Shown here: piece by piece, positions 1 to 11,601 of the stretch
Layout: every line of letters begins with the position of its first letter
Numbering within the stretch: the first letter of the stretch is position 1
Assembly: GCA_015183035.1 (NCBI GenBank)
Contig: JACZZP010000012.1
Location: 682,001-746,000, forward strand
DNA: 64,000 bases
Origin: Meloidogyne chitwoodi
Lineage: Eukaryota > Nematoda > Chromadorea > Rhabditida > Meloidogynidae
Direction of reading: 5' to 3'
Made by a program: the position numbers and the translations under genes
The notes under the pieces: model-generated
The model's input: only the letters and a program-made list of their open reading frames with translations
The model's database searches: none
What the model was told of the DNA's origin: nothing

Positions 1-24
1 ATGCTAAAATCAATTTTCACAAAC

Positions 25-117
25 CTGAAGACTTGCAAGCTCAGTCTTCTGCTCTTCCAAGAGTTTCAACAGCTCCTCCTTTTTACTACGAAGATCACGT
101 GTCTTGATTCGTACCAT
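25..117 (-). CDS. rpl-35: Ribosomal protein L35 (uL29), first coding exon only
   Basis: Structural protein of the large cytosolic ribosomal subunit, near the peptide exit tunnel. Only the first 31 codons are visible: the exon begins at the ATG at 117-115 and ends at a GT donor (24-23), in phase 0. The peptide starts MVRIKTRDLRSKKEELLK, which matches the conserved uL29 N-terminus (human MAKIKARDLRGKKKEELLK). The rest of the gene lies beyond the left edge of the window. Its start is only about 200 bp downstream of the stop of the LAP1-like gene on the same strand. That spacing fits a nematode operon, and a ribosomal protein is a typical operon member. Identity is secure; the operon is inference. 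Confidence 0.88.
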
Positions 118-319
118 ATCTATCTATTTGGTTAGCCTTTTATAAAATTTACTAAAAAAGTATTAAATGAAGAAAATAATAAAAAATACTGTTCATGATT
201 TTGAACAATTGAAAATAAAAGATTTTTTAAAAATAAAAATGCATTATTTAAGTGATAAAAGTAAAAATGAGCAAACAAAGCAAAAAATATATAAAAGGAT
301 TTGGAGTATAAGATATAAA

Positions 320-1993
320 TCAGTCTAGGCAAATAGAATAAGCGCCAATACGAGCAATTATTGGATGTATTTGGTCATTAGAAAGAGAATCAGACTTCCA
401 GAAATGTAATAATGACCTAAATATAGAATAAAGTAAAACAACAAAATTAAACTAACTTTTCTATAAGTTCATCACAGCTCATATGCGAATTTCCATTCTC
501 AGCTTCCCTGTCACCTAATAAATGAAGTGTTCCAATAATAAGCACATTATGTTTAGTAAAAATTAAAGGTGAACTATCAGGATCAGCAAGTGAATGAAGA
601 AAAAGAGGTACATTGTCACTAAGTTTTTCCAAACCATCTAAAAAGAGTACAAACGTAGAAGACTGCTTTTCATCAATAAATGGAGTCAATATACTTTTAT
701 CAAGTTGAATTCTTGTGACATTTGAGTTGAAATGATGTTTTAAGAGTCTAGATTAAAAAAATAAATAAAGTTTAAAAGTTCGAGTGAAGCACAGGAATAA
801 TGAAGCACAGGAATAACTAAAGTGTAGTAAAGAGTATATATAAAAACCGTTCTATCTACTAATAATGGCATCGCTAAAAAGTAATTACATCAATGAACTT
901 GTTTTAACTAAAGCATAATTACTAACATAAGTTTAAGATGTAATATATTTGTAGAATGAAATAATATAAAAACCTGTATTGCCAATTATTCTGCAAAATG
1001 ATCGAAAAATTCCCTGCCAAAGAATTTGCTTGGCCAGAAGACGAATCAGCTATCAGTAAAGTCAGAGGGCTTAATCGCCGATCATAACAAGTCGTTCTAT
1101 CATCTCGATCAGAAATCTTTGTAGCAAGGTAGTAAAGAATTTTGTATGCTTTATCATTGACATGCTAAATAAAAATGTAAATAAAAATTTTTCAAAAAAC
1201 CTCATCAAATTCTTTATTCAAATATTGTGAAAATTCTTTTCGAAAATTAACTAATTTTTGTTTTGGTGTCAAATAACCGTAAGAAAAGTAGTAAGGGAAG
1301 AAATAGTAAAATAAGAAAAGCAATAATAAAAATAAGAAGATGAATAGGAAGCAGTTGAATGCTGTAAAATAAGAAAAATATTAACGTATTTTAACTTTAA
1401 TCAAAAATACCTCTTGATCCATTCTTTTCTGAGCCGAACGATGTGTGTTCATAACTAGACAGACTTATTTTACGTCTTCGCGAACTGATTGAAGGACTTT
1501 GTGTTCTACTTTGACCAACTGGCAAAGGACGCCACCCGATTGTTCGCGATTGAGGATAGGATTGAGAATGATGATGAGAATCTTCAAATATTTCATCGTC
1601 TTCATCCGACTCCTCTTCCTCAACCTCATAAGCTTCAAGTGCACTAAAAGATTAAAAAAATTAAATAGAATGCAACTCGATCCTTTAATTGTATCATTTG
1701 ATCAAAAAACATACGGAAGTCCCAAAAGGGTAATAAACTGAAAAATCTCATAACCTTGACATAGGTGGCCAACTCTTATTAACGATTTTCCTCGAACGTC
1801 GACTCCGAGCTTCTTCCTTCCCAACATCATCATCTGTTTTTAAAAGATTTGGAAAATATCTTCCACTCGAACAGACTGTATCAACATCATCGTCATAATC
1901 TTCAGCATCTTGCTCCTCCATACCGATGCGTTTCGTTACAATTCTATCTTCATTTATGTCAGGTTTGAGACTGCGCCTGTGCCAAATTTTCAT
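320..1993 (-). CDS. LAP1/TOR1AIP-like nuclear-envelope membrane protein
   Basis: Six coding exons with consistent phases: 1755-1993, 1411-1643, 1201-1361, 974-1164, 457-747, 320-416. They encode about 370 residues. Visible order: an acidic and Arg/Ser-rich N-terminal half; a single strongly hydrophobic segment starting FNCFLFIFLFLLLL; then a roughly 200-residue C-terminal domain including LSPLTLLIADSSSGQA, STFVLFLDGLEKLSD and a tail ending IIARIGAYSICLD. This is the layout of the torsin activators LAP1 and LULL1: nucleo/cytoplasmic tail, one transmembrane helix, lumenal AAA-like domain. The C-terminus (MSCDELIEK, a Trp, then a terminal Cys-Leu) aligns with the end of TOR1AIP1. If correct, it would stimulate torsin ATPase activity at the nuclear envelope or ER. 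Similarity is distant, so a profile search should confirm it. Confidence 0.62.
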
Positions 1994-2417
1994 TCCTAAA
2001 ATTAATTACAAAATGTGTTTAATTAATAAAAATATTCAACGAAATTTAACATTTTCAAACAAAAAAATGTTGGGATGAATAATTTACGCAAAAACATAAA
2101 ACAAAATGGAAAACATCTCTTTTAAAAAAAGTGGGACAATGTGCGGAAAAGAGTTCGATAAACTTTTAAAATTTTTTTGTTGTCAAGTCATCAAAAAATA
2201 ACTGCCTCAAATAATTGTCCGCTATTTTTAAATCAAAATAAAATGATGACATTTGTTTTTATAGCAATTCCGATAATCAAAAGATGGGATAGAAGAGAGT
2301 GAAAAAAACATAATTATAGTCGAATACTTGATTTTACTAGGTTTTGTATGCGTTGTCATATTTACTGCGCCGTCAAATAAAAAACAATTTTCACTGAACT
2401 CTTTTCATTAATTTAAT

Positions 2418-4893
2418 TCACTCATCATCCGCCTATAAATTAAAATTTAAATAAGAAGAAAAAGTTTTAAACCTTGTTACGACGATTGCGAGCTGGAGGA
2501 TTTCCACTAGTGCTTCCAACACTTCTCGAACTACTTCCACCATAACCGCCCTTATGAGGATTATTGGCAGAGTTTTGCTTGTTGGAAGAAGTCTTGTCTG
2601 AATGTTCAGTGCTACTGAGAGCACCATTATAAGAGCTATCCTCAACGCTTTTGCTATCTAAATTGAATAGCAGCATTGAATAAAAAGATAAAAAATAATA
2701 CCATCGCTATCCTGACGATTCTGAGTCGAAATCTGTTTATGTTCGAGAGGAGAGCTTCCATCCTCACCATCAACCGGTTGTTGCTCATCTTTATTTGACT
2801 GTTGAAAACGCTGTGCCTGTCCTCCTCTCCCTGCTCCTCGGGCACCACCAGAACGACCCATATAACGATTTCCACCTAAATATAATTGTAAATAGTAAAC
2901 AGAAGGCCAAACCAAGACGAGGGCCAAAATTAGTTCCAGAGTTTTGATTCGACTGATAACGACCAGTACCGCCTCCCACACGCTGATTAGCAACACCCTG
3001 GCGGTATCCAGTACCACCAACTCCACCGCCACGATATCCACTTCCCCCAATCGATCGACGATCACCACCAACACCACCTAGAAAATTTGAAGTTTAAACA
3101 AAATGTAACAATTAAAATAGACCATTAATTTCGCGAGTATTTCCATCAGGTCGATTACGTTGGTAAGGTTGAATTGATTGATTGGCGTTGTTACCATAAT
3201 GATTATATGGCGTGCTTCGCGACATGTACAATTTACGCCGAATTTCCTCCTCCTCACTTAAATTGCTAACTTTTTAATTTAATAAAATAAGATTTTACAG
3301 TCTAATAGCATCCATTTCAGAAATATGCTTCAGTTGAAAATCCACCATAAGCTCAGCATACATCAGGGCCTCACGAGTTCCAGTAAATGTAAGTGGAACC
3401 ATGCCCTGCTATTGAATTTAAATAATTTTTAGAAAGATATAAATTAATAAAATTGCGCAAAAACTAATACCTCTGGATTTTCATCACCAATTTGGACACG
3501 AAGCACTCCACTCTTGTCCACAATATCCTAAAAATCAAAATTGATTTCTAATGTAAAAAATCAACGAAAAATCCGAAATAACAAAAACTTCAATAAAAAT
3601 GAACAAGAAAATTAATTAAAAAATTGCCTGAATAGTCTTTCCCTGCTTTCCAATAACTTGTCCAACTCTTCCCTGTGGAACCAATTTTTGTTGCTGTGAT
3701 ATTTCCAACATATTACGAGCGCGTTCAGCTGACTCAGCATTATTGGCATAAATCTACAAGAATAGAAATTCAACAAGTTAGATAGTTCAAAAAACCTTGA
3801 ATTTGCAATAGCCTTGGTTACGAGTTGTTTCGTCAAGAATAATATCCTAGAAATTGAAAAAGAATGAAATACATAAATTAAAAACCTTAATTCCATCAAG
3901 ACTGCGTGCAGAGGTAATATTAGCACCTTGAGAACCAATAGCCATTCCCATAAAGTTAATTGAGACATCAAACTCTACAAGAAGAGGAGCAACAATGTTC
4001 GGCTCGTGAATGGATAACATTTTCTTTTGTTCCTTAGAAAAATAAAGTTACACATAAAGGTTACTAAAAATTTAAAATAAAACCTCCTGACGCTGGATCA
4101 AAGACATCTTCTGGCGACTGTTAGTCAAAAACACATCCTTCAAAATGTCAACTTTCTTGATAATAGTTGGCGAAAGAGCCTAAACAAATTTGATTTAGAG
4201 GATAATGCCAAAAATACCTTAACAACCAACTCCTTCTTCTCTTTATCGAGCTTAATTAAAATTCCAGAAATCGACTCAAGAAGAACCTAAAGTTAACATA
4301 AGTTAGAAAATTATAAATGAGCAAAGGAGTGTTACCATAAAATCAACCCAGGCAAATTATTCAGATTTAAACCGATCTTACACAAGTATCCCAACAATTA
4401 GAAATTATAAACCTTATAACGTTCTTCATTTTGCTCAAAGTACTCGAACAGATCGCCTGCTGGAATAACACAGCTTTGAATTGAAGAACTCGTCACTTGC
4501 ACAGAGAGGATAGGAAGTCGACAGTCGGTAGCCGGGACAATGTCATTTATCGCTTGATCTTCAACTCCTTCAACAACAGCAAAACAATTCTTCAATAAAC
4601 AAAATTAAATAGTCAGATACTAAAAAAACTTTAATATCCCGAATTTTCATCGTGTGCCAAGCTCGCTTATCACCTTGATAACGAACATAAGCATCAACAA
4701 CATCGCCTATTTTAACTGGCTGTTGGTTGGCTTTGTCAGAAGAAACATCAATTCCTGTACGACATTGTTCAAACTTAACCCATTCCGGTTTTCGCCATCC
4801 ATTCTCATAACTAACGTCAAAACTGTCATCAGAAATGTCATTAACTAATGCTTTTAAGTAGAATCCATCAGATTGTTTAACTTCCACCTCCAT
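2418..4893 (-). CDS. FXR1/FMR1-like: FXR/FMR1-family RNA-binding protein
   Basis: Fourteen coding exons: 4630-4893, 4413-4589, 4218-4286, 4084-4179, 3886-4032, 3796-3846, 3628-3753, 3471-3527, 3299-3408, 3123-3256 (or to 3265), 2913-3077, 2702-2875, 2473-2657, 2418-2432. They encode about 590 residues. The N-terminus carries the Tudor/Agenet pair (DGFYLKALVNDIS; DAYVRYQGDKRAWHTMKIRD). Next come a KH0-like region (RQKMSLIQRQE), KH1 with MGMAIGSQGANI, and KH2 with GQVIGKQGKTIQDIVDKSGV. After KH2 are the FMRP-typical QGMVPLTFTGTREALMYAEL and a Gly/Arg-rich tail resembling an RGG box. These proteins bind mRNA and polyribosomes to regulate translation. The intron after KH2 GKTIQ has a GC donor (3627-3626). 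The acceptor choice at 3256/3265 is uncertain by three residues. Confidence 0.88.
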
Positions 4894-5494
4894 TTTGTAT
4901 GGCGGTAATAATAAAATAGAAATAAAATTAGCGTAAACTAAAATATTAAAAATAAAGGATTATTTAATGAAATATTAATCACGTTTTGAAAAATTTAAAA
5001 ATATAATTTGTATTTCTAATCGATTTGTATACATATATTAGATAGATAATTATATTATCAATCATTAAACATCAAAATAAGTTGCTTAAGATCTAAACTT
5101 CTGATACTAGACTAATTAGTAAACTTTTATAAATCAACTCACTTATTTGGTAAAAAAGTCCTAAATAACTTGCTCAAATTTAGTTAAATTCTGTGGAATA
5201 TTTCATTTAAGCGTAAATTATCTAAACTCAAAACGCCCAACATTAAAAATGTCAGCACCTATAAGACTAGCAAAAGAAAGATATATGATAACAGAACGAA
5301 CAATTTTAACAAGAAATTAACAATAAAAATATTTCTTAAACATGATAAAAGTATTAAGAAATTATTCAGACCAATAAAATAAATGAGTTATTCAAAAAGT
5401 TATTAAATTTTTATACAACCAAACTTAAACGATAAATAATAGGTTGATTGGTAAAAAGAAAACAATCAAAAGCTTCAATTCTTTTTCATCTCAT
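4894..5494. other. Intergenic, no gene seen
   Basis: AT-rich spacer between the SmD2 stop and the FXR start codon, both on the minus strand. It should contain the SmD2 3' UTR and the FXR 5' region. I see no ORF with conserved sequence and no obvious repeat. Confidence 0.6.
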
Positions 5495-6137
5495 TCATTG
5501 TGGTGCTGAATCAGGAAGAGCCAATGGATTCTTAAGAACCTAAATTAAAAATAATATATTAAAAGGTTAAAAATTAAATACCAAAATAACGCTGTCACCA
5601 CGGACGAATAATTTCGGAATGAAACGGTCACGAGCCACCGGTTTCGACTTCTTTTTTCCCTTGGCCTTCTTTGGCATCTCAGTCCACATTTCTTTGACAT
5701 CTTCGAGTACCATATTACAATGACTGAAATAAAATTTAAAATTCTGGATATCAAGAAAAAATAAAGGAATTGACCCAGCCAAACAATTTCTTTACTTAGT
5801 CACTATCGAGATTAGTAGACACGTTAAAAAGTGACTCCTGACATTTTTTAGTTGACACAAATTTAAGTCTCAAAAGTAACTTAAAAATTCCCAACTTTTA
5901 ATAAACAAAATAAATACCGATCGAAAGCCTTGATTCTTCCCAACAATTTTTTGTTGTTACGACAATTGATCAAAACCTGTGCATGGTTACGAACAGAATG
6001 TGTAAGAACAGAAAGTGGGCCAATGTTGAATTCTTCCTGTTCCTTAGCAGCCAATTCATCCTTTAAAAAACTAAGAGTAGCATAAATAAAATATTAAAAA
6101 CCTGGCTCATTTCACTACGTGGCTTCACAGTTGACAT
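5495..6137 (-). CDS. snr-4: Small nuclear ribonucleoprotein SmD2
   Basis: Four coding exons: 6102-6137, 5918-6060, 5582-5723, 5495-5539. They encode about 121 residues, the normal SmD2 length. The protein is a member of the heptameric Sm ring that assembles on U1, U2, U4 and U5 snRNAs. Visible matches include the Sm1 motif region ([20 protein letters not shown]), [15 protein letters not shown], the SmD2-specific basic insert [17 protein letters not shown], and the Sm2 motif [17 protein letters not shown]. The N-terminus [18 protein letters not shown] also matches the family. The gene lies upstream of the FXR gene on the same strand, about 600 bp away. Confidence 0.95.
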
Positions 6138-6797
6138 TTTAATAAAATTTAATCTCAATGGATTTGAAAAACTAAAAATATATAAAAATGTAGTGATAAA
6201 GAAAATAAGCTTTTTAAAAAAATTGGTCTTCTAATAATCGTATAGTCTTTTATGCAAAAATAAAACGGGAAAAGTTAAACTTTAACTTATTGTTAGCCTA
6301 TACATATAATTGCCCCTATAAAAATGACCAACGTTAAAATCATAAATAAAAATCAGTAAAAAATTACAAAAAGAAATTGAAAATACTTAAAAAAGTTTTA
6401 ACTTTTTATTTATAAAAAAGAATGTCAAAATGTTAAAACATAATGCCAAAAACTTTAAAGATTCTACCAAAATGCGATAATGAATAAATATTTAAACTGA
6501 ATCTCAAAATACATATTTTTAAATAAAATTGATAGAAAATTTCAAAATTAATTTCATAACTTACTAATTATGAAATTAGTTATTTTCCTTTATTTAATTT
6601 TAATATAAATGATAGACATTTTTTAAAATTAGGAAATATGATGTTTGGACATATGATTGGCCAATTTTATGTACTTTTTCGAGTAAATTTGTGAATATTT
6701 CTACTCTTTAAAAGCTTTCCTTAACTATCAATATTAACATTTAATTATATTTTATTTTTCATAAAAAATAAATTATATTATTTTTTTAAAATTAAAA
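6138..6797. other. Divergent intergenic region
   Basis: Spacer of about 660 bp between the SmD2 start (minus strand) and the first secreted RING gene (plus strand). It should hold promoters for both. It is strongly AT-rich with no recognisable element. Confidence 0.6.
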
Positions 6798-8662
6798 ATG
6801 TTTTTTATTTTAATTTTTCTTCTTTTACAAATATTTTGTTATTGTAATAGAGAGGAGGAATTTAATAATTTATTTATGGAAAAAATATCAAATTATCTTT
6901 TGTTTAATAGTGATGTTCAAACAAAAATTATTTCAAATAAAAATGAAGGTTGGATTATTAACCGTGTAATTCCTAAAGAAAATGTTTCAAATTTAATAAT
7001 AAAATGGGAAGATTTAATTTCAACAATAGATGAATCTGATGATTATTTTATTCTGAAATTAAAAAAATTATTTAAAGAAAATGACAATAATGGAAAATAT
7101 TTTTTAAAAGTTGAAAATATATTCCCAATAATTAAAAAGAATTATCTAAATTTAGAATATCGTTATATAACAAGATTGGGTATGTAATTTTATAGACAAT
7201 TTTGAAACAAAAAGTTTTAGCTTTTTTAACAATTTAATTTTAAAATTAATCTTTAAATTAAAAATTTAATTTAAAATTTTTTTTAGATAGGCAATCAGAT
7301 TGCTTAGCAAAGTTTCTTTTTAAAATATATGGAAAAAATTATTTAATTAGAATAGAATTACCAAATAAAATAACAAATGAGGAAACGTCAATTCTTAAAT
7401 ATTATCAAATTATTTATAAAAATAAATTTTATTCTTTTCGTTTTGATATTGAGAAAATTATTTTAGAAGAACAACAATTCCCACCAATTATACGTTTTAT
7501 TGAAAATGAGGGAAATACTGAAGAAAATTTAAGATATAAACAACTTGAAAATTGTATTTTATTTTTTGATAAAAAAAGGTTAAAATTAAAGAAAATTAAA
7601 AAATCATTAAATTTGGGTATAGCCCGATACTAATAAATAAGATTATCCAAAATGGTTCTAAATTGAAAAACGACGATATGGAACAGCGTTAAACTTTTTG
7701 GAAGTTTTTATTTGATGGGGATGGTTATTTTAGAACAATTGGAAACAAAATATATAGTTTCATAATATCTTCAACGATCCTCCCGCGACTCTTGTTGTTC
7801 CCCTCAATGCTGTAATTGGGCTTTTTAATTAATAAAATAAATATATTTTTGTTTTATTTTATAGTTCCTACAATACAGTAATAGATGGAGTGAAATTTAT
7901 TAATTTAAACAAACTTTATAAACGTTTTGATCCAAAACAATTTTATTTCTTCCAATTTCCAATATGTAAATAAATAAATATTTCAAAAATATATTTATTT
8001 TTTAATTTTTAAGTTATTGAAAACAAATATTTAAAAATAGACCAAACTTTTATCGATCAAAATAAAGATAATATTGAATGTAGTATATGTAAAGAGAAAT
8101 ATGAAATAAATGATATTATTCAAATTACTCTATGCAATGTATTTTTTTTTTAAATAATTTTGTTATAATTAAATAATTATTTAAGCATATATTTCATAAT
8201 GATTGTGTTCAATCTTGGTAAATTTAAATTAATTTTTAATTAAAAATTTATTTATTCCCAATATATAATATTAATTTATTAAATCTGGGCTATATATTGA
8301 ATTTTCTATTTTCAATGTTTACTTTTAATTTTCAAGTTCTAATGTTTAAGAAAAATGTTTTTTGAATTTTGATACTATTATAGAAAGAATAATTATTTTA
8401 TTTAAAAAGTCCATTTTTAAATAATAATAAATATATTTAATATTATTAGGTTTGAAGAAAAAAGCACATGCCCAATTTGTCGTACAGAATTAAATCAAAT
8501 TAAAATTGAAATTGATGAAGAATTAAAACAAATTGAAGATCAAAATAGAAAAAAATGTATTTATTTATTTTTAATAAATTTTGTATTTTTTAGAATTAAA
8601 TTTTAAATATTTTTTTAGGTTTATTCAAATCCTGTTTTGGTTTGTTTTTTTTATTTTATTAA
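6798..8662 (+). CDS. Putative secreted RING-H2 finger protein, copy 1
   Basis: Exons 6798-7179, 7287-7578, 7865-7965, 8014-8138, 8186-8217, 8450-8556 and probably 8619-8662, about 360 residues. It starts with a classic hydrophobic signal sequence (MFFILIFLLLQIFCYC) and has no clear second membrane segment before the RING. A novel domain follows, with motif LLFNSDVQTKIIS near the N-terminus and YKRFDPKQFYF near residue 240. The RING-H2 finger reads C-x2-C-x14-C-x-H-x2-H-x2-C-x10-C-x2-C (CSICKEKYE, LCNHIFHNDC, CPICRTE), so all eight zinc ligands are present. RING-H2 domains normally recruit E2 enzymes for ubiquitylation. A signal peptide on a RING protein without a transmembrane anchor is unusual and fits a secreted effector, but that is inference. 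The last exon is uncertain. Intron 2 (7579-7864) has less AT-rich, unexplained sequence. Confidence 0.72.
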
Positions 8663-9078
8663 ATTTAAATATTTTTAGATTCCTTCAAATCAATCTTTGG
8701 TCGAAACTAAATTTGAAAAAAAGAATAAAAAGACAAAAAATATTTTTTTATTTTATTAATTTTAAAATATTTATATAAATTCAGTCAAATAATTATATTA
8801 AAAATTCCTAAATAAAACTAAAAATTTTATTTGTGTTAATTTATATTAAAGTAAAAGCTAAAGTCTCATTGTCATTTAAATAAATTGTTTTTTTTAAAAT
8901 TTGGTAGAGTAGAATAGAATAACAGGCAAACAACCTTTTTTCTTTGTAATTTTCTCAGAATTAATTCAAACTAATCTTATTTATTTAAATATTTCTTAAA
9001 CCAAAATATCCGAATTTTAGGTATTTTAAAAAATTATTAAAAAAATTAAAAATTATTTAAAAGAAATGTACTATTATA
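8663..9078. other. AT-rich spacer
   Basis: Follows the last plausible exon of RING copy 1. The stretch 8680-8760 could be an alternative 3' exon of that gene: it follows an acceptor-like TTTTTAG and stays open for about 25 codons. Otherwise nothing is recognised. Confidence 0.4.
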
Positions 9079-9868
9079 GGGTAAGGGGCAATCCACCATA
9101 TGACCAAATGGTACTTGTCGGTTATCCCTACATACTTTTTGCGGATAATTTTTTGCGGACAAATTTATTTATTTATATAAAACAACTACAATAAAAAACA
9201 TTCCAATGCCCAACATTTCCCCCAAGCAAGCATAATTTATTCAAAAACGTTCACAAAATGAATGTTTTGTATTGCCGAACCAGTTATCATTTCGAACATC
9301 TTGTTGTTGACGACATTTATTACATTGCCAAACTGCTCATTGTTTGTGATAAAGTTTAATTTCATCTCCATAACGACAAACTCTCGTTTTGTGTAGAAGA
9401 CCACGATATTGTAAAAATTCGATGGCATCTTTTTCAGTTGTTGCCAAATCCCAAATTTTTAAGTTAAATAGAATAATAATAATCAAATATAAAATGATAG
9501 ACTGAACTAAATAATATATTAAAAATAAAATTTAAAAATAGAATAAAAATAATAGAATCTACTTTTTTTACTATTCAAGTTGTCTTTTATATATATTTTT
9601 GTCCGCAAAAAATTATCCGCAAAAAGTGTGTAGGGATAACCGACAAGTACCGACCAAATTAAAATTACCCTATGACCAAAATACCATATAACCAAACCAC
9701 CCTATAAAAATATTTCCCTAAAAATTTAAAATACATATAAAAAAACATAAAAAATATTCAAAAACGTGTTTATTTAAAGTTAAAATAAATAAATCACTTA
9801 AATTAAAAATAAAACAAAATATTTTGGTCATAGGGTGGATTGTCTGTATGGTGGATTGCCCTGACACA
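9079..9868. mobile_element. Outer non-autonomous DNA transposon, interrupted by a MITE
   Basis: The left end contains GGGGCAATCCACCATATGAC and the right end the inverse, GTATGGTGGATTGCCCTGAC. The element is flanked by identical 8-bp direct repeats CTATTATA at 9071-9078 and 9869-9876, which I read as a target-site duplication. It has no coding capacity. An 8-bp duplication fits hAT-like insertion, but the family is not certain. A second element (9110-9651) is inserted inside it. Confidence 0.65.
9110..9651. mobile_element. Merlin-type MITE nested in another element
   Basis: Inverted termini of about 54 bp begin GGTACTTGTCGGTTATCCCT and contain the phrase TTTTTGCGGA. An exact 8-bp duplication GACCAAAT flanks it (9102-9109 and 9652-9659). 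The interior (about 9237-9470, minus strand) keeps a decayed N-terminal piece of an ISXO2/Merlin transposase. Its conceptual reading contains EKDAIEFLQYRGLLHKTRVC followed by a stop and a second fragment with CNKCRQQQDVRNDNW. Merlin transposons make 8-9 bp duplications, in agreement. The element cannot encode a full transposase. Confidence 0.78.
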
Positions 9869-10052
9869 CTATTATAAAATATTCAAAGTATAAAATTTTA
9901 AAGAAAAATTTATTTAAAATATATTACTAGGAAAATTTAAATTAGAAATGATAAATAAAAATAATTTTAAAAAATTTCTTTATTTTTGTTTGCTTCTATT
10001 ATTTATTTTAATTTTAATAAAAAAATTAAAATTAATATTTTTTATATTTTAA

Positions 10053-11601
10053 TTAATTTTTCTTAATTTTTAATTTTCCAACGCCTCCAAATAATGCAGC
10101 ATAATTAAAATTTTTAATTTTAGTCGGTTTTTCTTCTTTTTTATTATTTTCTTCATCATTTTTTATTTCATATTTAAAAATATCATTAAATAAAGGTATA
10201 AAACTTGCAATAACATTAGGAAGTTCATTATTATAATTATTTAAACTACTTAATGTTTCAACAATTTTAATATTTTCTTCTTCTTGATCATTAAAATTAG
10301 TTTCTCCAACATATATTATTAAACCTTTTTTTATTTCTTTAATTAATTTTTCTTCTTCTTCATTTTCTTCTTCTTCATTATTTTCTTTATCAATTAAAAT
10401 TATTTTTTTTCCTTCTATTTGGTTTTTCATAATATTTTTTATTAAATTATTATTTTTTATTTTTTTATTTATTTTATTTATTTTTTTATAAACACATTTA
10501 TTTTTATTTATTTCATTCTCCTCAATTTTAATAAAAAATTGAAATGCCATATAAGGATGTTTAATACCAGTATGAGCTAAACGAATTAAATATTTTCCAT
10601 AAATTTCAAATTTTAAACAAATTTCTATTTGAAAATATTCTTCTTCTTTAATTAGTATTTCTTTTCCTTTATTACTACTACTACTTTCTCCTTTTTCTTT
10701 TTCTTCTTTTAATTTATTATTATTTAAATTATAAAAATAAAAATTTAATTTTGTTAATTTATATGGATGACGATTTAATAAATATATTCTTGTATTTATT
10801 CCATTTAAATAAATATAATGTTCTGGATTTTCACTATTTTGAAGTTCTGGTGTCGTTTCAAAATTTATTTGTTTGTTAAAAGTTGGATTAATTATCATTA
10901 AAGTCTAAAAATATATAAATGAATCTAAAAATTTAGATTTTCTTCTTTATTTTAAAAAATAAGATTAGTAGTAGTATAGATGTGTTGACTCTAAATTTTT
11001 TGGAATCGGATTGGGATGATACAGATGAGATTTGTACGACAATTAACACGATCTGCCATAGAGAATAGAGTAATATTTTAATTTTTTTTCATTCGCTTGA
11101 ATTAAATTTAAGGAAATATTGACAGATGAATTTAACCTTATTATTTAGATAATTTTTTTTTATTTTCCATCTTTATAAAACTAAGGAATTAAATTTAAAT
11201 TTTAAATTAATTATGTTTTTTAAATTAAATAAATAACTTACTTTTCCGTAACCTTCTTTTAAACATATTTTTAATCCTTTTTTGTAATTCTCATTATATT
11301 CCTCTTTAATTTTAATTTTAAACATTCCATTATTAACTGGCAAGTCTTTAGTATAATATAATTTATTAATTTCTTTTTCAGATACACCAACACAAAGAGA
11401 TGGTTGTATATAAATTCCATAATCCCCAATTTCTTTAGAAACTTCAATAATAATTTCAAATTTATTTTCCTCTTTGTTTAATTCCATTTTTATTAAATTG
11501 ATATAGGGACCATTTTCAATTAATATTGGTTGTGTTTCAATATTTTTTGAAAAAGAATTTTGAAAAAATAGTAAAAATATTAAAATTTTAAAAAATAACA
11601 T
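10053..11601 (-). CDS. Orphan putative secreted protein, two exons
   Basis: Exon 1 is 11242-11601 and exon 2 is 10053-10904. They join in phase 0 through a strong GTAAGT donor and a TTTTTAG acceptor, giving about 403 residues. The N-terminus MLFFKILIFLLFFQNSFS is a convincing signal peptide. The body is rich in Lys, Asn, Ile and Glu, with a long acidic Glu stretch near the centre (NEEEENEEEE) and a low-complexity Asn/Lys segment. Only a handful of cysteines are visible. I recognise no domain. It lies between two copies of the secreted RING family, so it may be part of the same lineage-specific secreted gene block. Function unknown. Confidence 0.6.

Noticed and set aside
2433..3077. Overlapping ORFs rich in Val/Leu on the minus strand
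   Set aside because: They are other frames of the Gly/Arg-rich FXR tail. The correct frame gives an RGG-like tail with proper splice sites.
3612..3971. 119-codon minus-strand ORF
   Set aside because: Wrong frame across introns of the FXR KH region; the spliced frame gives clear KH domains.
9237..9428. 63-codon ORF as a small gene
   Set aside because: It is an out-of-frame reading of a decayed Merlin transposase fragment inside a MITE.
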